NCBI GenBank assembly: GCA_028023455.1
Contig: JAQFVV010012404.1
Span: 13,875,421 to 13,939,420 of the forward strand
Length of the DNA: 64,000 bases
Source: Epiperipatus broadwayi
Lineage: Eukaryota > Onychophora > Udeonychophora > Euonychophora > Peripatidae
Reading direction: 5' to 3'
Below, in pieces: positions 1 to 10,095 of the stretch. The position numbers were made by a program, and so were the translations under genes. Numbering within the stretch: the first letter of the stretch is position 1; every line of letters begins with the position of its first letter. Below the pieces are notes generated by a model. The model worked only from the letters and a program-made list of their open reading frames with translations, was not told where the DNA came from and did no database searches.

Positions 1-567
1 GGCTATCAATGACACAATGCTACATCAACACTCAATGCTATTGACAGATATGGGAAAGTCACCAGTGAAATTACTAATGGGCAGGAAACTACACATTAAA
101 TTATTATTACTGCTTCCAAATGCCACCGAAAAAATGGATAGCAAAAATTATAAATTTTTACAAAGGGAAATAGAGTTTGGATCCAGGATATGCTATGGAA
201 AAAATGGGTAGAATGGATAATTACATGACTGTTATACCAGCACATAGTAATCATCCAGTTACAAGATGGCACAACATACAGAAGACACAAACTATCTCAG
301 ACATTGCATGGTAGAAAAACTGCAAATGTTGACACATATTCAAGTGAAGTATGATTGCAGGACCAGGAAAAATTGGATATAGAGCGACAAGCAGAAACAG
401 AAGAAGAGACAACACCTGACAATGATAAAATAGATGTGATTCCTGTGCCAAAGCTAGATGAAGGAACAATGGATATACGCTGAGCAAAAATGAAAATACA
501 AAAGCCATACAAATTGAAAGACTATGTCTAAATAATAGAAAAGCCATTTCTGGAGTAAGGGGAGGAG
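1..567 (+). pseudogene. Ty3/gypsy pol 3' end (integrase tail), broken
   Basis: The first frame reads through a segment typical of the C-terminal side of gypsy integrases of the K02A2.6 type: GKSPVKLLMGRKL, the conserved block after the catalytic core, followed by a leucine-rich stretch and PNATEKM. The frame stops near 211. Later pieces in other frames (an acidic stretch ETEEETTPDNDK around 397-435) look like the usual polar tail of such a polyprotein. The catalytic core lies outside the window to the left. The fragment ends at a polypurine tract (554-567) directly before an LTR-like segment, which supports orientation and family. Integrases of this kind insert retroelement cDNA into the host chromosome; this copy is inactive. 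Confidence 0.75.
554..567 (+). promoter_or_regulatory. Polypurine tract of gypsy element 1
   Basis: A purine-rich run (GTAAGGGGAGGAG) lies immediately before a TGTTTTG start. In LTR retrotransposons this tract primes plus-strand DNA synthesis and marks the upstream edge of the 3' LTR. Its position right after the integrase tail fits that role. Confidence 0.6.
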
Positions 568-1010
568 TGTTTTGTATATAGATAATAACAATATAGAATA
601 ATAACAATTAACAATGGTTGTAGATTGTCAAGCTAATTTTCTTAACTAAAACAACTAGCATATATAGAATGAAACAAGTCAGTGGAACCCGGATCTAACA
701 ACTGACAGATACAGATTACCAACTACTCCAAAAATATAAAGAAAGAAAATAAAACTGAGACGTGACAGGTATATAAAGAAAAGACAAAAAACTCTCTGTC
801 TTTTTTTCTGCTACAGTGGCCATCAGGTGTGTGTTCAAGAGGACTTAAAATCCCAGGTCATCGGTGCCTGTAGGTAATCCAGCCAACTAGGACCTTAAAC
901 AGATCATACTGATTTTTTTATTATTTTACAATGCCCAACTGGGCTCTTTGTGATAATCAATAAATGCCGGTCTCAGGTAGCTTGAACTTTCCTTATAAAT
1001 TTTATATTTG
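568..1010 (+). mobile_element. Probable 3' LTR of gypsy element 1
   Basis: The segment starts with TGTTTTG after a polypurine tract. It carries a TATA box (TATAAAG, 772-778), a pyrimidine-rich stretch just downstream, and a polyadenylation signal AATAAA at 959-964. That is the U3-R-U5 order expected of an LTR about 440 bp long. The right edge is uncertain because the partner 5' LTR is not in the window and no target duplication can be checked. Confidence 0.55.
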
Positions 1011-1183
1011 GGGTAGTTATAGAATATTAAAATTCTCAAAGTTATGCATTGATGTCTACATATTATACTGTATATTAGCTATTTGATATATTAAACTATT
1101 ATATTCCATACCTTGTCTCTATTTACAAAGCCAAATTTATTATTGCTGATAAGTAGGCGAAAGCCAGGACAAAGCTATATATA

Positions 1184-2388
1184 TATTGCAACTGTACAAG
1201 CTGTGTTGGCAGTTGAATTTGAAGATTTTGCTGAAATGAATATAAAGAAAAAAATAAAATAAAATAAAAGTATGTTTGATATAGATACAAATTAATGTAT
1301 AGAATAAATATTTTATTGGATTAAACTTAGAAAAGTTTGTTTCCTTGAGGCAATACACATTATGTTTATTTTTCTTTTCTCTCAATTAAAAAAGAACATG
1401 TTTAAATAATAAAAGTGAATACTGATTGTAAATATTGATAAAAGTTCTGCAAAGGAGAGATTGGTAATTAAATATGGCTGTGGTAACTACAAAAAAAAAA
1501 AGAATTAAGATAAAAGTTTGAAGAAGGAATGCAGATGGTATTCAACATACACATGCATGAGTTTTTGGAGAGATATAAAAGGAATGGTCATAGATAAAGA
1601 ACTGTCTTTTGTTTTTTGGATTTTTCACAAAATGTTAAACTACCCTGTGATAGCCACTGATATTCACATGGGCAGCTAGAATGCCTGTACATCACTGATC
1701 ATTCCATTCCTATGAATACAATGATTTAGAAAAGTGAAGTTGACACCCTCCTAAAATAGAAGCCTCATGTCAAAGCTAAAACCTAAAATACAGATCACAA
1801 AGAAAACATGAGGATTATATGTATTACCAAAGAACAATTCTACTAAACAATCTTACTGGCAAGAAATTAAATTTTTGAACTTATATGCTTATTGAAATAA
1901 TTTTATGGAATACTCACATCTCACATAAACCAGGAAAAAAAAAAAACATAAATCCGCAAAATAATTTTGCTATGATATTTTTTTGTTATTGTTTTGCTTT
2001 TATTAAATATGCACATAAATAAAAAAAAAGAGAAAAGTAAGAAATTACAATGTGTCATTTGTTTTGTTTAAGCTTCCTAACTATATGATTTCAATAATCT
2101 CCTTTGTCAAATTCAACTATTGACACCAACACAATTTTATTATATTTTTAATTTTATTATTTATGATGTCCCAATATAGATATATAATATACTTTACATT
2201 TGTTTATATAAGATTATAGGGATAAGTTAATATATATGTGATTTGTTGATTCACATTATAGGAGAGCTTTGGTAGGACATGGAAAAAGGAGGGGGCAAAA
2301 ACTTACCTTCATTGTCAATTTAATAGGGATATCTAAATAAAATCATGGTGCTAAGAGTGACAATATATGGAAAGTTAGTTATAATTAG
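1184..2388 (+). mobile_element. Long 5' LTR-like direct repeat of gypsy element 2
   Basis: This 1.2-kb segment is repeated in the same orientation at 7885-9145, on the other side of a gypsy pol region. The two copies align from TATTGCAA through TGTGTTGGCAGTTG to a shared tail around AAAGTTA, with scattered substitutions and small indels. The second copy has about 40 extra bases near 8660-8700. Direct repeats around pol are what LTRs look like, but 1.2 kb is long for gypsy, and neither a clean TG...CA boundary nor a target duplication was found. It could instead be a segmental duplication. Confidence 0.6.
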
Positions 2389-3074
2389 GACCATATTACC
2401 TGGAAATATATTATGCTTATGCTAAAACTTAAAAAATAATCTAGATTGGGTGTGGGTATGGGAGGTAATGGGAATATCTTTAACAGATATTTATATAGAC
2501 CTAATCTTACAGCATTCATATCTAATAAATGGCATTAAACATATATAAAATGGTACAATGGCTTCCCAAATGATGGGTCTTGAAAAAACCATGACCTAAG
2601 ATAAGGAGAGATCAATGAGAAAACAAGATGTTATTAATGTATTTAGAGCTTTGATTGTGAACACAATATATTGCGATAACATATAAGTGAAATATTTTTT
2701 TTGCCCAAGTGGCAAACAAGAAAAATATGAGTTGTTAATATATTTTGGTAATACATTATTCAGTTGAAATAAAATATAAAAGTTCTTTTGAATAAAGTAA
2801 AGGAGGGGTCAGGTAGTGAAGTCTCCTATTCGTTTTTTATCATTTTGCTAGGTAAAAACAAGGTGGAAATAATAGACCATCATAACTATATAGAAAAATA
2901 ATGCGAGTTTTTTTTTTTTTTTTTGCTCTATCTGTTTCACAGGTGGTGGTATAATATTCAGGCAGTAATCAAAAGTCATGGCAGGGCAAAAAGAAAAAAT
3001 GTTAAGGAGTAAAATAAAATATATGGTAAACAGTAATGGTATTAAGGAATTTGTGAAAGAAGAGAATATATATA
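2389..3074. other. Internal region of gypsy element 2, no recognisable gag
   Basis: This stretch lies between the 5' long repeat and the nested pogo-like transposon, where gag would be expected. Stops occur in all frames and I recognise no capsid or zinc-knuckle motif. A run of T at about 2908-2924 is the only notable local feature. Confidence 0.35.
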
Positions 3075-3097
3075 CACACCCGGGTCTCATTTTATGC
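3075..3097 (+). repeat. Left terminal inverted repeat of the pogo-like element
   Basis: Shares TCATTTTATGC and flanking bases with the reverse complement of 4408-4430. The preceding TA at 3073-3074 mirrors the TA at 4431-4432. Confidence 0.7.
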
Positions 3098-3180
3098 AGA
3101 TTATTTTAATGCAATTTTGAAGTTATGTGATTCATATTTATTCTTAATATCTTTGTATGTGGTTTTCTTTTATGTGATCA

Positions 3181-3304
3181 AAATTATTAGATCAGAAGTC
3201 AAGCTCCAATAATGTGCTATTACTTTAAATATAAATTTTGCACACTCACACATCATATTTAAAGTAATAGTGCATTATCGGAGTTTGACTTCCATTTAAT
3301 AATT
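3181..3304. repeat. Near-perfect hairpin, ~51-bp arms, inside the pogo-like element
   Basis: Bases 3181-3232 are the reverse complement of 3255-3304 with only a few mismatches, around a 22-base loop. The arms share the core GCTATTACTTTAAATAT or its near-match. The structure could be a nested foldback MITE or a structural part of the transposon. I see no coding in it. Confidence 0.85.
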
Positions 3305-3855
3305 TCAATATTTTCAGTACTTTATAATAGTACTGTAATAGATTTTATTCAATGAAGAAGTTCATAATTCACTTAAAATCAGGATTTCCCCATTTTATAT
3401 ACGCACATTTAATTTTACAAAATTATAATATAAATCTGTTCAAAGTTATAGATACCTATCTTATGCATGTTGTTATTTTTGCATTTTAAATCACATTCCA
3501 TTTTTGATTTTTAAAATTAAGAGTACATAATCAATTAATGATTTAGTGTCCATAAGTTTATTTTTAAAAGGTGAATAATAGTGATAGGCACAATTAAGTT
3601 TGACAATTAAAAATTAAAATCTGATTTTTAATTGTAATTAACAATTTAAAACTTACATAATGTGATCTGAAATTAATGTGATGTGAGATGATGAAATTTG
3701 ATTTTTAAACAGAATTGAAAATTAAAGACAAAAATAAGAATTTAATTTTTAATTGTTAGTTTTAATTAAATTTTTCCCAACAGTGGTGTGTAGGTGTCTT
3801 TTTATTATTATAAGTCTAATTTCTTATTTTTATTTTAAACTTTTGATTTACCCTA

Positions 3856-4080
3856 ATGGAGAAAAAACACCTAAGAAAATGAATTTCTTTGGAAACAAAA
3901 ATTTCAATTTTAGATCACTTAGTGAAATGGGAAGGATCAAAAGTGATTGGAAAACATTTTAGTTTGGACAAGTTCACTATAAGAGCAATTAAAAAAATGA
4001 AGTTGGCACTAGTTGTATTTCCTCTTGTGATGAATCTGATTTCTTGCCAGTTTACAACGAACATGCATATCATTAAATAG
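3856..4080 (+). pseudogene. pogo/Tigger transposase N-terminus (CENP-B-like helix-turn-helix), broken
   Basis: Reading from ATG at 3856 gives MEKKHLRK, one stop, then ISLETKISILDHLVKWEGSK and a following IGKHFSLDKFTIRAIKK. This matches the first helix-turn-helix of pogo/Tigger/CENP-B proteins, in which a K-x-x-ILD segment leads to a recognition helix ending STIRxIKK. In active elements this domain binds the terminal repeats. The DDE catalytic domain is missing; after about 4080 no further similarity is seen. Family assignment rests on the pattern of this one domain plus TIRs and TA duplication. Confidence 0.75.
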
Positions 4081-4407
4081 CAATAATAATTAAAAGTACA
4101 TGGACAAAAAATGTAACACTGTAAATTATGCATAAAAATATATCGTTTTGAATAAAATTAAATACTGTAGTTAATAAAAAAAGTAAAAAAAGTTTGTCTT
4201 GTATCAATTTTTTTCAAATTTGAAATTTTTTATTGGTCATATTTTATTTCATTTTTTTTTATGCGAATTTTAATGTAATTTTACATTGTTACTTTGCTTT
4301 TATGTGATTTTTTGAAAATTACAGTACATATTTCCCATATTTTAAGGTAAGTTAAGTCTATTTTTGTGTGATTTCTTTTATGCACATTTTGAGGAACCTA
4401 TCTATCG

Positions 4408-4430
4408 CATAAAATGAACCTAGGTTTATG
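4408..4430 (-). repeat. Right terminal inverted repeat of the pogo-like element
   Basis: The reverse complement of this stretch pairs with 3075-3097 and is followed outside by TA (4431-4432). Confidence 0.7.
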
Positions 4431-4575
4431 TAGTTTTTTTTAACACATTGAATATATATATAACACTTGAAGGAAAATAACAATGAATGATTGTTCAGCA
4501 ATTCGGCATTATATATATATATTACAAGAAGATGCAGCAAGGTTGAACCATACATAAACTAAAAAAAATAGACAA

Positions 4576-4610
<35 letters not shown>

Positions 4611-4754
4611 ATATATATATGAGATTGTCTGTAATATATATATATATATATATATATTACAAGAAGATACAGCAAGGTTGAACCATACATAAACTAAAAA
4701 GAATAGACAATCTCATCTGTGAGTGAAATGGGAAGACAATTAATTTTGTATCAC
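4431..4754. repeat. 61-bp direct duplication around AT microsatellite palindromes
   Basis: The segment 4521-4581 (starting ATTACAAGAAGATGCAGC) is repeated at 4656-4716 with two or three changes. Between them lie two (AT)n runs and an inverted copy of the duplication's end (GACAATCTCAT at 4571-4581, ATGAGATTGTC at 4619-4629). This looks like slippage or repair at an AT-rich cruciform within the retrotransposon interior. Confidence 0.85.
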
Positions 4755-5110
4755 AAGACTGTCTTACAATTGACATACAAATAAACAATGTGAAAGTATG
4801 GAAACTATTTGATTTGGGCAATTAAATGTCAGTCATATCGGAAAAGGTCTTCAAGAAGATGGTCCAGTGACAAACAAATGTCAAAACCTTGCCAATAAAG
4901 GCATGGTAAATGGGAGAACCCAGTTGGAGACAAACAAATATGGGCACAGTTAAAAATAGGGCAGAGATACATATATCATACTATACAGATTTTAAAAGGG
5001 TTAGTGCATGATGCCATTTTGGGATTAGAATTCATGCACAAAATAGGGTGTTTAATAGATTATAACCACAGGAATATTATATGCAAAGGTGAAATAATTC
5101 ATTTTGGATC
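4755..5110 (+). pseudogene. Retropepsin (aspartic protease) domain of gypsy element 2, broken
   Basis: Around 4760-4850 the reading is INNVKVWKLFDLGN followed by a stop and MSVISEKVF. This fits the active-site region LFDTGS-x-(V/I)SVIS of retropepsins, with DTGS decayed to DLGN. Further on, DAILGLEFMHKIGCLIDY (about 5011-5064) fits the C-terminal ILGxDFL...IDF flap-proximal block. In working elements this enzyme cleaves the Gag-Pol precursor. Confidence 0.75.
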
Positions 5111-5159
5111 AAAAAGTGAAGATAAAAAGGGGCTATGTAACATGTGATTAGAGAAAGAG

Positions 5160-5935
5160 ATGGACCCAATAATAAAACAAATAAAGGAATTGAAACAGGC
5201 AGAAGATCTTCTATGTACATATTGGGATATTTTCTTAGAGAAACCAGGAATAATAAAAGATTATGAACACAGTATCAAAATAATAGAAGGTAACCATATC
5301 AGACATGGTCCTACTGGGTGCCCCATCAATATAGAATGGAGGTGAAGAAACAACTTAATCAAATGGAAAACTGGGGGTTATATCAAAAGCATCATCCTCA
5401 TATAATAGCCCTTTGGTAACAGTAAAAAAAGATAACTCAATAAGATAGGCCTGACCAAATGTACCTCCACTGATTAATGACCTGTTAACAAAATTTCAAG
5501 ACAAGAAAGTGTTCTCAACACTAGATCTGCCACCTATTGGCAGATAAGGCTACATCCAGTAGATCATAAATATACAGCCTTTCAATACAATGGAAAGTCA
5601 TATCACTTTAAAAGGATATCCTTTGGGTTGAAGAATAGGGGAGCAAGATTATTAAAATGCTTGAATCGCATACTAAAAAAATATAAAAGATTGGTAACCA
5701 TGTGCATGGATGATATTATAGTTGTGTCAAAAGACATGGAAGAACATGTACAGCGCCTGAAGTTATTTCTGCAATAAGGTCAGGATAAAAATATTGGGAT
5801 TAATCTGCAGAAAAGCTGGAAAATGTCTACAGAAGTAAATTTTTTAGAACACTTGGTCAGTGATAAAGATGTTAAGCCTCATCCAGATAAAATTCAGGCA
5901 TTAAAGACTTTCTACACCCAGTAATAAAAAATCAA
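5160..5935 (+). pseudogene. Reverse transcriptase domain of gypsy element 2, broken
   Basis: The sequence includes, in order, an entry segment (IFLEKPGIIKDYEHSIKI), a KVFSTLDL block, YWQIRLHPVDHKYTAFQYN, an F-GLKNRGA block, and the catalytic MCMDDIIVVSKDMEEHVQRL (about 5700-5758). These are the conserved RT motifs, including the two catalytic aspartates of the MDD box. Stops interrupt the first ORF at 5343 and again near 5775. A thumb-side block NFLEHLVSDKDVKPHPDKIQ follows. Confidence 0.9.
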
Positions 5936-5941
5936 GTCAGA

Positions 5942-6480
5942 TTGTTCCTGGGTTTATGTACATTCTATAGTAAATTCTATGAAAATTTTGCCACAGACAT
6001 GGAACCATTAATGCAATTATTAGGAAACATACACCATGGAAATAGGAAAAAACAAGTCTTAGGAGGGTCAAAGATAATTTTTTTAACTGAGATCATGCTT
6101 GTATATTCAATTTTCCATAAACCATTTATCATACAGGCAGATAATAGTGAATATGGGTTTGGAGCCACCTTGCTGCCAGAGAAAAAAGATGGTAGATATG
6201 GAGTATTGTATTTTAGCAGCCATCCACTATGAGGTCCAGAAAAAATTATTCAGAAACTGAGAAAGAGACTCTTGCTGTGGGTTTGGGCATTTCAGAAATT
6301 TAGGCAATTTCTTTTTGAGTCAGAGGTAATTGTGAGATTGGATCATAAGAGTCTGTAGTTCTTGCATCACAGTTACCTCTCAAATAGTCAACTAATATGA
6401 TGGAGTATCTTCATCCAAGAGTTTAATTACTTTATTCAGTATTGTAGAGGGGCAGAAAATGTAGTAACAGATGTATTGAG
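5942..6480 (+). pseudogene. RNase H domain of gypsy element 2, broken
   Basis: An ORF to 6232 encodes QADNSEYGFGATLLPEKKDG and YFSSHPL, the D-x-S-x-x-G-x-G-A start of gypsy RNase H. A second frame continues with NYSETEKETLAVVWAFQKFR, the E-containing helix, and RLDHKSL, another D-containing block. The domain would degrade RNA of the RNA/DNA hybrid during reverse transcription. Confidence 0.88.
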
Positions 6481-6716
6481 CTAGGACCCAGGCCATCATT
6501 ATGAAAACATTTCCAGGTAGATGATGTCAGTATAGCAACAATGAGGATGATAGAGGATGAATCTGTAGAATACTTGAGGCATTTAAGGGAGTAACAGAGA
6601 CAAGATGCAACCTGCAGGCACATTATAAATAGACTATAGGAACTCAACAATGGGGGATCAAGGAAGAAGATAGAGAGGAAACAGGATGCAAGATACCATT
6701 TGAGCAAAGGGATATT

Positions 6717-7650
6717 ATGGTACTTGGCAGATGTAAAAAAAGAATGTGGAGAATGATAGTACCCAAGGAACTACAAGAAAAATTAATTAGATATACTCAT
6801 TGTATATATGGACACTATAGGGTAGACAAGGTGGAACATTTGTTAAAGACATGGTTCTACTGGGTAGGGATGAGACCACAGGTGATACAGGTAATAAAAG
6901 GGTGTAAAACCTGTGAGAAGTCAAAACTGCCCAACAGATCTTAAGGTCCCTGTCAAGCCATTATTCCTCAGAGGCCAAATGACCTGGTGGCAGCAGATTT
7001 CTATGGTCTATTACCTAGGTATGAAAAATGAGATATATCCTGATAGTTTATGATGTATTCTCAAAATGTGTAACCACATACCCAATAGCCAAAGCTAATG
7101 CAAAGAGTGATATTAGAGTAATAGAAATCCAGTACTTTAATAAGGTAGGAAAACCTAAGGTCATATTGTTTGATCATGGTACTCCCTTTGTATCTATGGA
7201 ATGGCAAGGCTGGTCAAAAAATATTGGAGTATGGCATGTCTTATCATCTATCAGAACCCCTCAGTCTGACCCTATTGAATGGGTTATGAGAGAATTGGAA
7301 TGGCTTTTCAGGGTTTATACTTCAACAGACCATGATGAATGGGTGAGACAACTGCCATGAATTATAAATTATATGAATTGGATAAAACAGTGAATCAGTG
7401 GCCTTTTCAATTTAGATCCATTTTGTCAACTCATGCTGGTACTATACAAATCAAGATTATCAGTTCCTCCAGAGAAAATCAACTGTGAGACAGACCAGAA
7501 AAGAGCCCAAGAATGACTGGCACATTATGTGGAGGTAAGGTCATGAAAACAGGGTATAGGGATAACTAAATTTAGAGTAGGGCATCAAGTATGGGTCAAA
7601 AGTAACCCAGTCAGTCATGCAGACAGACACATTTTCAAAAAATTTCCAAA
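6717..7650 (+). pseudogene. Integrase domain of gypsy element 2, broken
   Basis: The N-terminal zinc-binding HHCC domain is visible: HCIYGHYRVDKVEHLLKTWF, then GCKTCEKSK (about 6796-6930). The DDE core follows: AADFYGLLPR with the first D, an ORF at 7028-7360 with LFDHGTPFVS (second D), and TPQSDPIEWVMRELEWLFR carrying the terminal E. A C-terminal block FRVGHQVWVKSNP (about 7570-7610) matches the GPY/F-side tail. Several stops break the frame. Confidence 0.88.
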
Positions 7651-7884
7651 ATATATATGAAGGTCTATCTCACATAGTAAAAAAGAATAAGTGAAATACT
7701 TTTACACAGGTAAATGATAAAGGGGAAAGAGGCACATATAATGCAAGGGCTTTAAGATGATGTAATCTAAGACAGTGAATCAAGATTGGGAAGAGGTAAT
7801 TAGCAAATAGTAAAATACTATGAACATTAAGTAGAATAAACTAGCTGAAACCCCTAGTTTATTCTCATCATTAACCATGGGGAG

Positions 7885-9145
7885 TATTGCAATTATGCAA
7901 GGTGTGTTGGCAGTTGAATTTGAAGATTTTGCAGAAATGAATATAAAAAAAAAAGGAAAATAAAATAATGTTTGATATAGATACAAATTAATGTATAGAA
8001 TAAATATTTTATTGGATTAAACTTAGAAAAGATATTTTACTTGAGGCAATACGCATTGTGTTTGTTTTCTTTTTCAATTAAAAAAGAACATGTTTAAATA
8101 ATAAAAGTGAATACTGATTGTAAATATTGATAGAAGTTCTCCAAAGGAAAGACTGGTAATTAAATATGGCTGTGGTAACTACAAAAAAAAAAAGAACTTT
8201 GAGAGCAAAAATCTAAAAAAAAAAAAAAGTTTGAAGAAGAAATGCAGGTGATATTCAATGTACACATGTGTAATGAGTTTTTTGAAAAAAATGTAAAAGA
8301 AATGGACATAGATAAAGAAGTGTCTTTTGTTCTTTAGATTTTTCACAAGATGTTAAACTACCCTGTGATAGCAGCTGATATTCAAAGGGATGGTTAGAAT
8401 GCCTGTATATTACTGATCATTCCATTCCTTTGAACATACGATTTAAAAGAGTGAAGTTGCCACCTGCTAAAATAGAAGCCTCATGTCAAAGCTGGAGCCT
8501 AAAATACAGATCATGAAGAAGACCTGAGGATTATATGTATTACCAAAGAATGATTCTAGTAAACAATATTACCGGTCAGAAATTACATTTTTTGAACTTA
8601 TATGCTTATTGAAATAACTTTATAAAATACTCATGTCTCACATAGACTAGGAAGAAGGAAAATATAGTTTAATAGACCACAATAAACTATTTATATAGTT
8701 AATGAATCCAAGAAATAATTTTGCTATAATATTTTTTTTTGTTGTTGTTTTGTTATTGAATATGCTCATAAAGAAAAAAAAGAGAAAAGAGAGAATTACA
8801 TGGTGTCATTTATTTAAGCCTCATAACTATATTCTTTCAGTGATCTACTATGCACCAATACAATTTTATTATATTTTTAGATTTATTATTTGTGAGGTCA
8901 TAATATAGATATATAGTATACTTGCATTAGTTTATATAAAGATTATAGGGATAAGTTAATATATGGGAAATGTGTTCATTCACATTATAGAGAGAGTTTT
9001 GTAGGACATGGAAAAAGGAGGGGAAAAAACTTACCTTCATTGTCAATTTAATAGGAATATCTAAATAGAATCTGGGCAACTAATAAAAACAAATTTAAAC
9101 TATTAAAAGTGACAATGTTGGGAAAGTTAATTAGTTATTATTTTC
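7885..9145 (+). mobile_element. Long 3' LTR-like direct repeat of gypsy element 2
   Basis: Second copy of the segment at 1184-2388, in the same orientation, beginning right after the degraded pol tail and a purine-rich ATGGGGAG. Long stretches match closely, for example ATTAAATATGGCTGTGGTAA at both 1466 and 8158. Small indels and an extra 40-base segment near 8660-8700 show that the copies have diverged for some time. See the 5' copy for doubts about boundaries. Confidence 0.6.
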
Positions 9146-10095
9146 TGTTGCATGTTTTCAATCTGTTACAAATGCCACCCAAACCAGTGGATCTATATCA
9201 GAGGTTAACATATATACACATTAATTCTGTTATAAATGGAGCCTCAATTTTCAGGACATAATTAAATGGGATCACTCTATCATGACCTTGTTAAATCTGA
9301 TCTGTTACAAATAGCATCCTAACTTTAAGGGTGATAATAAAGATTATTGCCATCACCATCTTTTTATTTATGCTACAAAATGATGCCCAAACCTGTAGGG
9401 AAACTTTTTATTCTGTTACAATATATACATAACTCTCATGGAGATAAAAATTCTTACTAATAGAACAACTTATGCTTAACTTTTCTTTCTTTATAATATC
9501 ATTGCCATTGAGATAAAGATAGACTATCTTTTTATCTATAAATAAAGTTAAATCAAAAAGCTTTGGTGATTTACTACAGTGCATGATTCAACTTAGGTGC
9601 TTATTTAATAACATCATTGCTAGACATTTTTTAAAATTTAATTATTACAAAAAATTAGTCACTTAATGAAACAGTAGTCACAACTATTATGAGCAAACAT
9701 TACATGTAACTAGTGATATCTAAATATCCATTGACATTATAAAGTGTAAGAAACATTGACATGGGTTTTTATGGCTAATGTAGTCATAATAATTCATATC
9801 ATAATACATTGCCTAATTTGTTAAAATAGTAGAAATAGTAGCCTTAATAATTTATTGCAGGGCAAATACACTTCCAACAGTAACCCATTGAGGGACATTT
9901 TTAAAAAAAACATTATTCATAAGTTCCCCAAATGGTGAGAGTTTGGGCATTTTTGTTTTTTTTATTTCTTTTTTTTTTTTTAAAGTAAATATTAATTTAC
10001 TGATTAATCATTGTTTAGCTAATGGGGTTGGCTATTAGCTAGCTATAAGAAAACAGAATTTTAAGCCTATGTACAATCTTTAAAAAACTCAAATT
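9146..10095. repeat. Degenerate short repeats (CTGTTACAAAT type), otherwise nothing
   Basis: A weak motif of the form TCTGTTACAAATG-CC recurs at about 9170, 9224, 9300, 9371 and 9413 at irregular 40-80-base spacing. It may be an old tandem repeat. The remainder to 10095 shows no coding or RNA gene that I recognise. Confidence 0.35.

Larger units (their letters stand above)
3075..4430 (+). mobile_element. pogo/Tigger-like DNA transposon, internally deleted, nested in gypsy element 2
   Basis: The two ends are inverted repeats of each other. The left end reads CACACCCGGGTCTCATTTTA and continues with TGC. The reverse complement of the right end reads CATAAACCTAGGTTCATTTT and continues with ATGC. 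Each end is bordered by TA, the target duplication of Tc1/mariner-pogo elements. The interior encodes the start of a pogo/Tigger transposase (3856 onward). At 1356 bp it is shorter than a full Tigger element of about 2.5 kb, so most of the transposase has been lost. It lies in the presumed gag region of gypsy element 2 and must have inserted after it. Confidence 0.75.
4755..7770 (+). pseudogene. pol: Ty3/gypsy pol polyprotein (protease-RT-RNase H-integrase), heavily mutated
   Basis: All four enzymatic domains of a gypsy pol appear in the canonical order, spread over several frames by stops and frameshifts: retropepsin, reverse transcriptase, RNase H and integrase. The domain order RT-RNase H-IN separates Ty3/gypsy from Ty1/copia, where integrase comes first. 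The integrase core wording, with an ...ERVMREL-like segment, resembles the Osvaldo/Woot type of gypsy element, but that subfamily call is tentative. The region lies between 1.2-kb direct repeats taken as LTRs. No gag is readable upstream. The copy cannot make a functional polyprotein. Confidence 0.9.

Noticed and set aside
251-607. 118-codon minus-strand frame
   Set aside because: Antisense of the gypsy integrase tail and LTR start; hydrophobic low-information composition.
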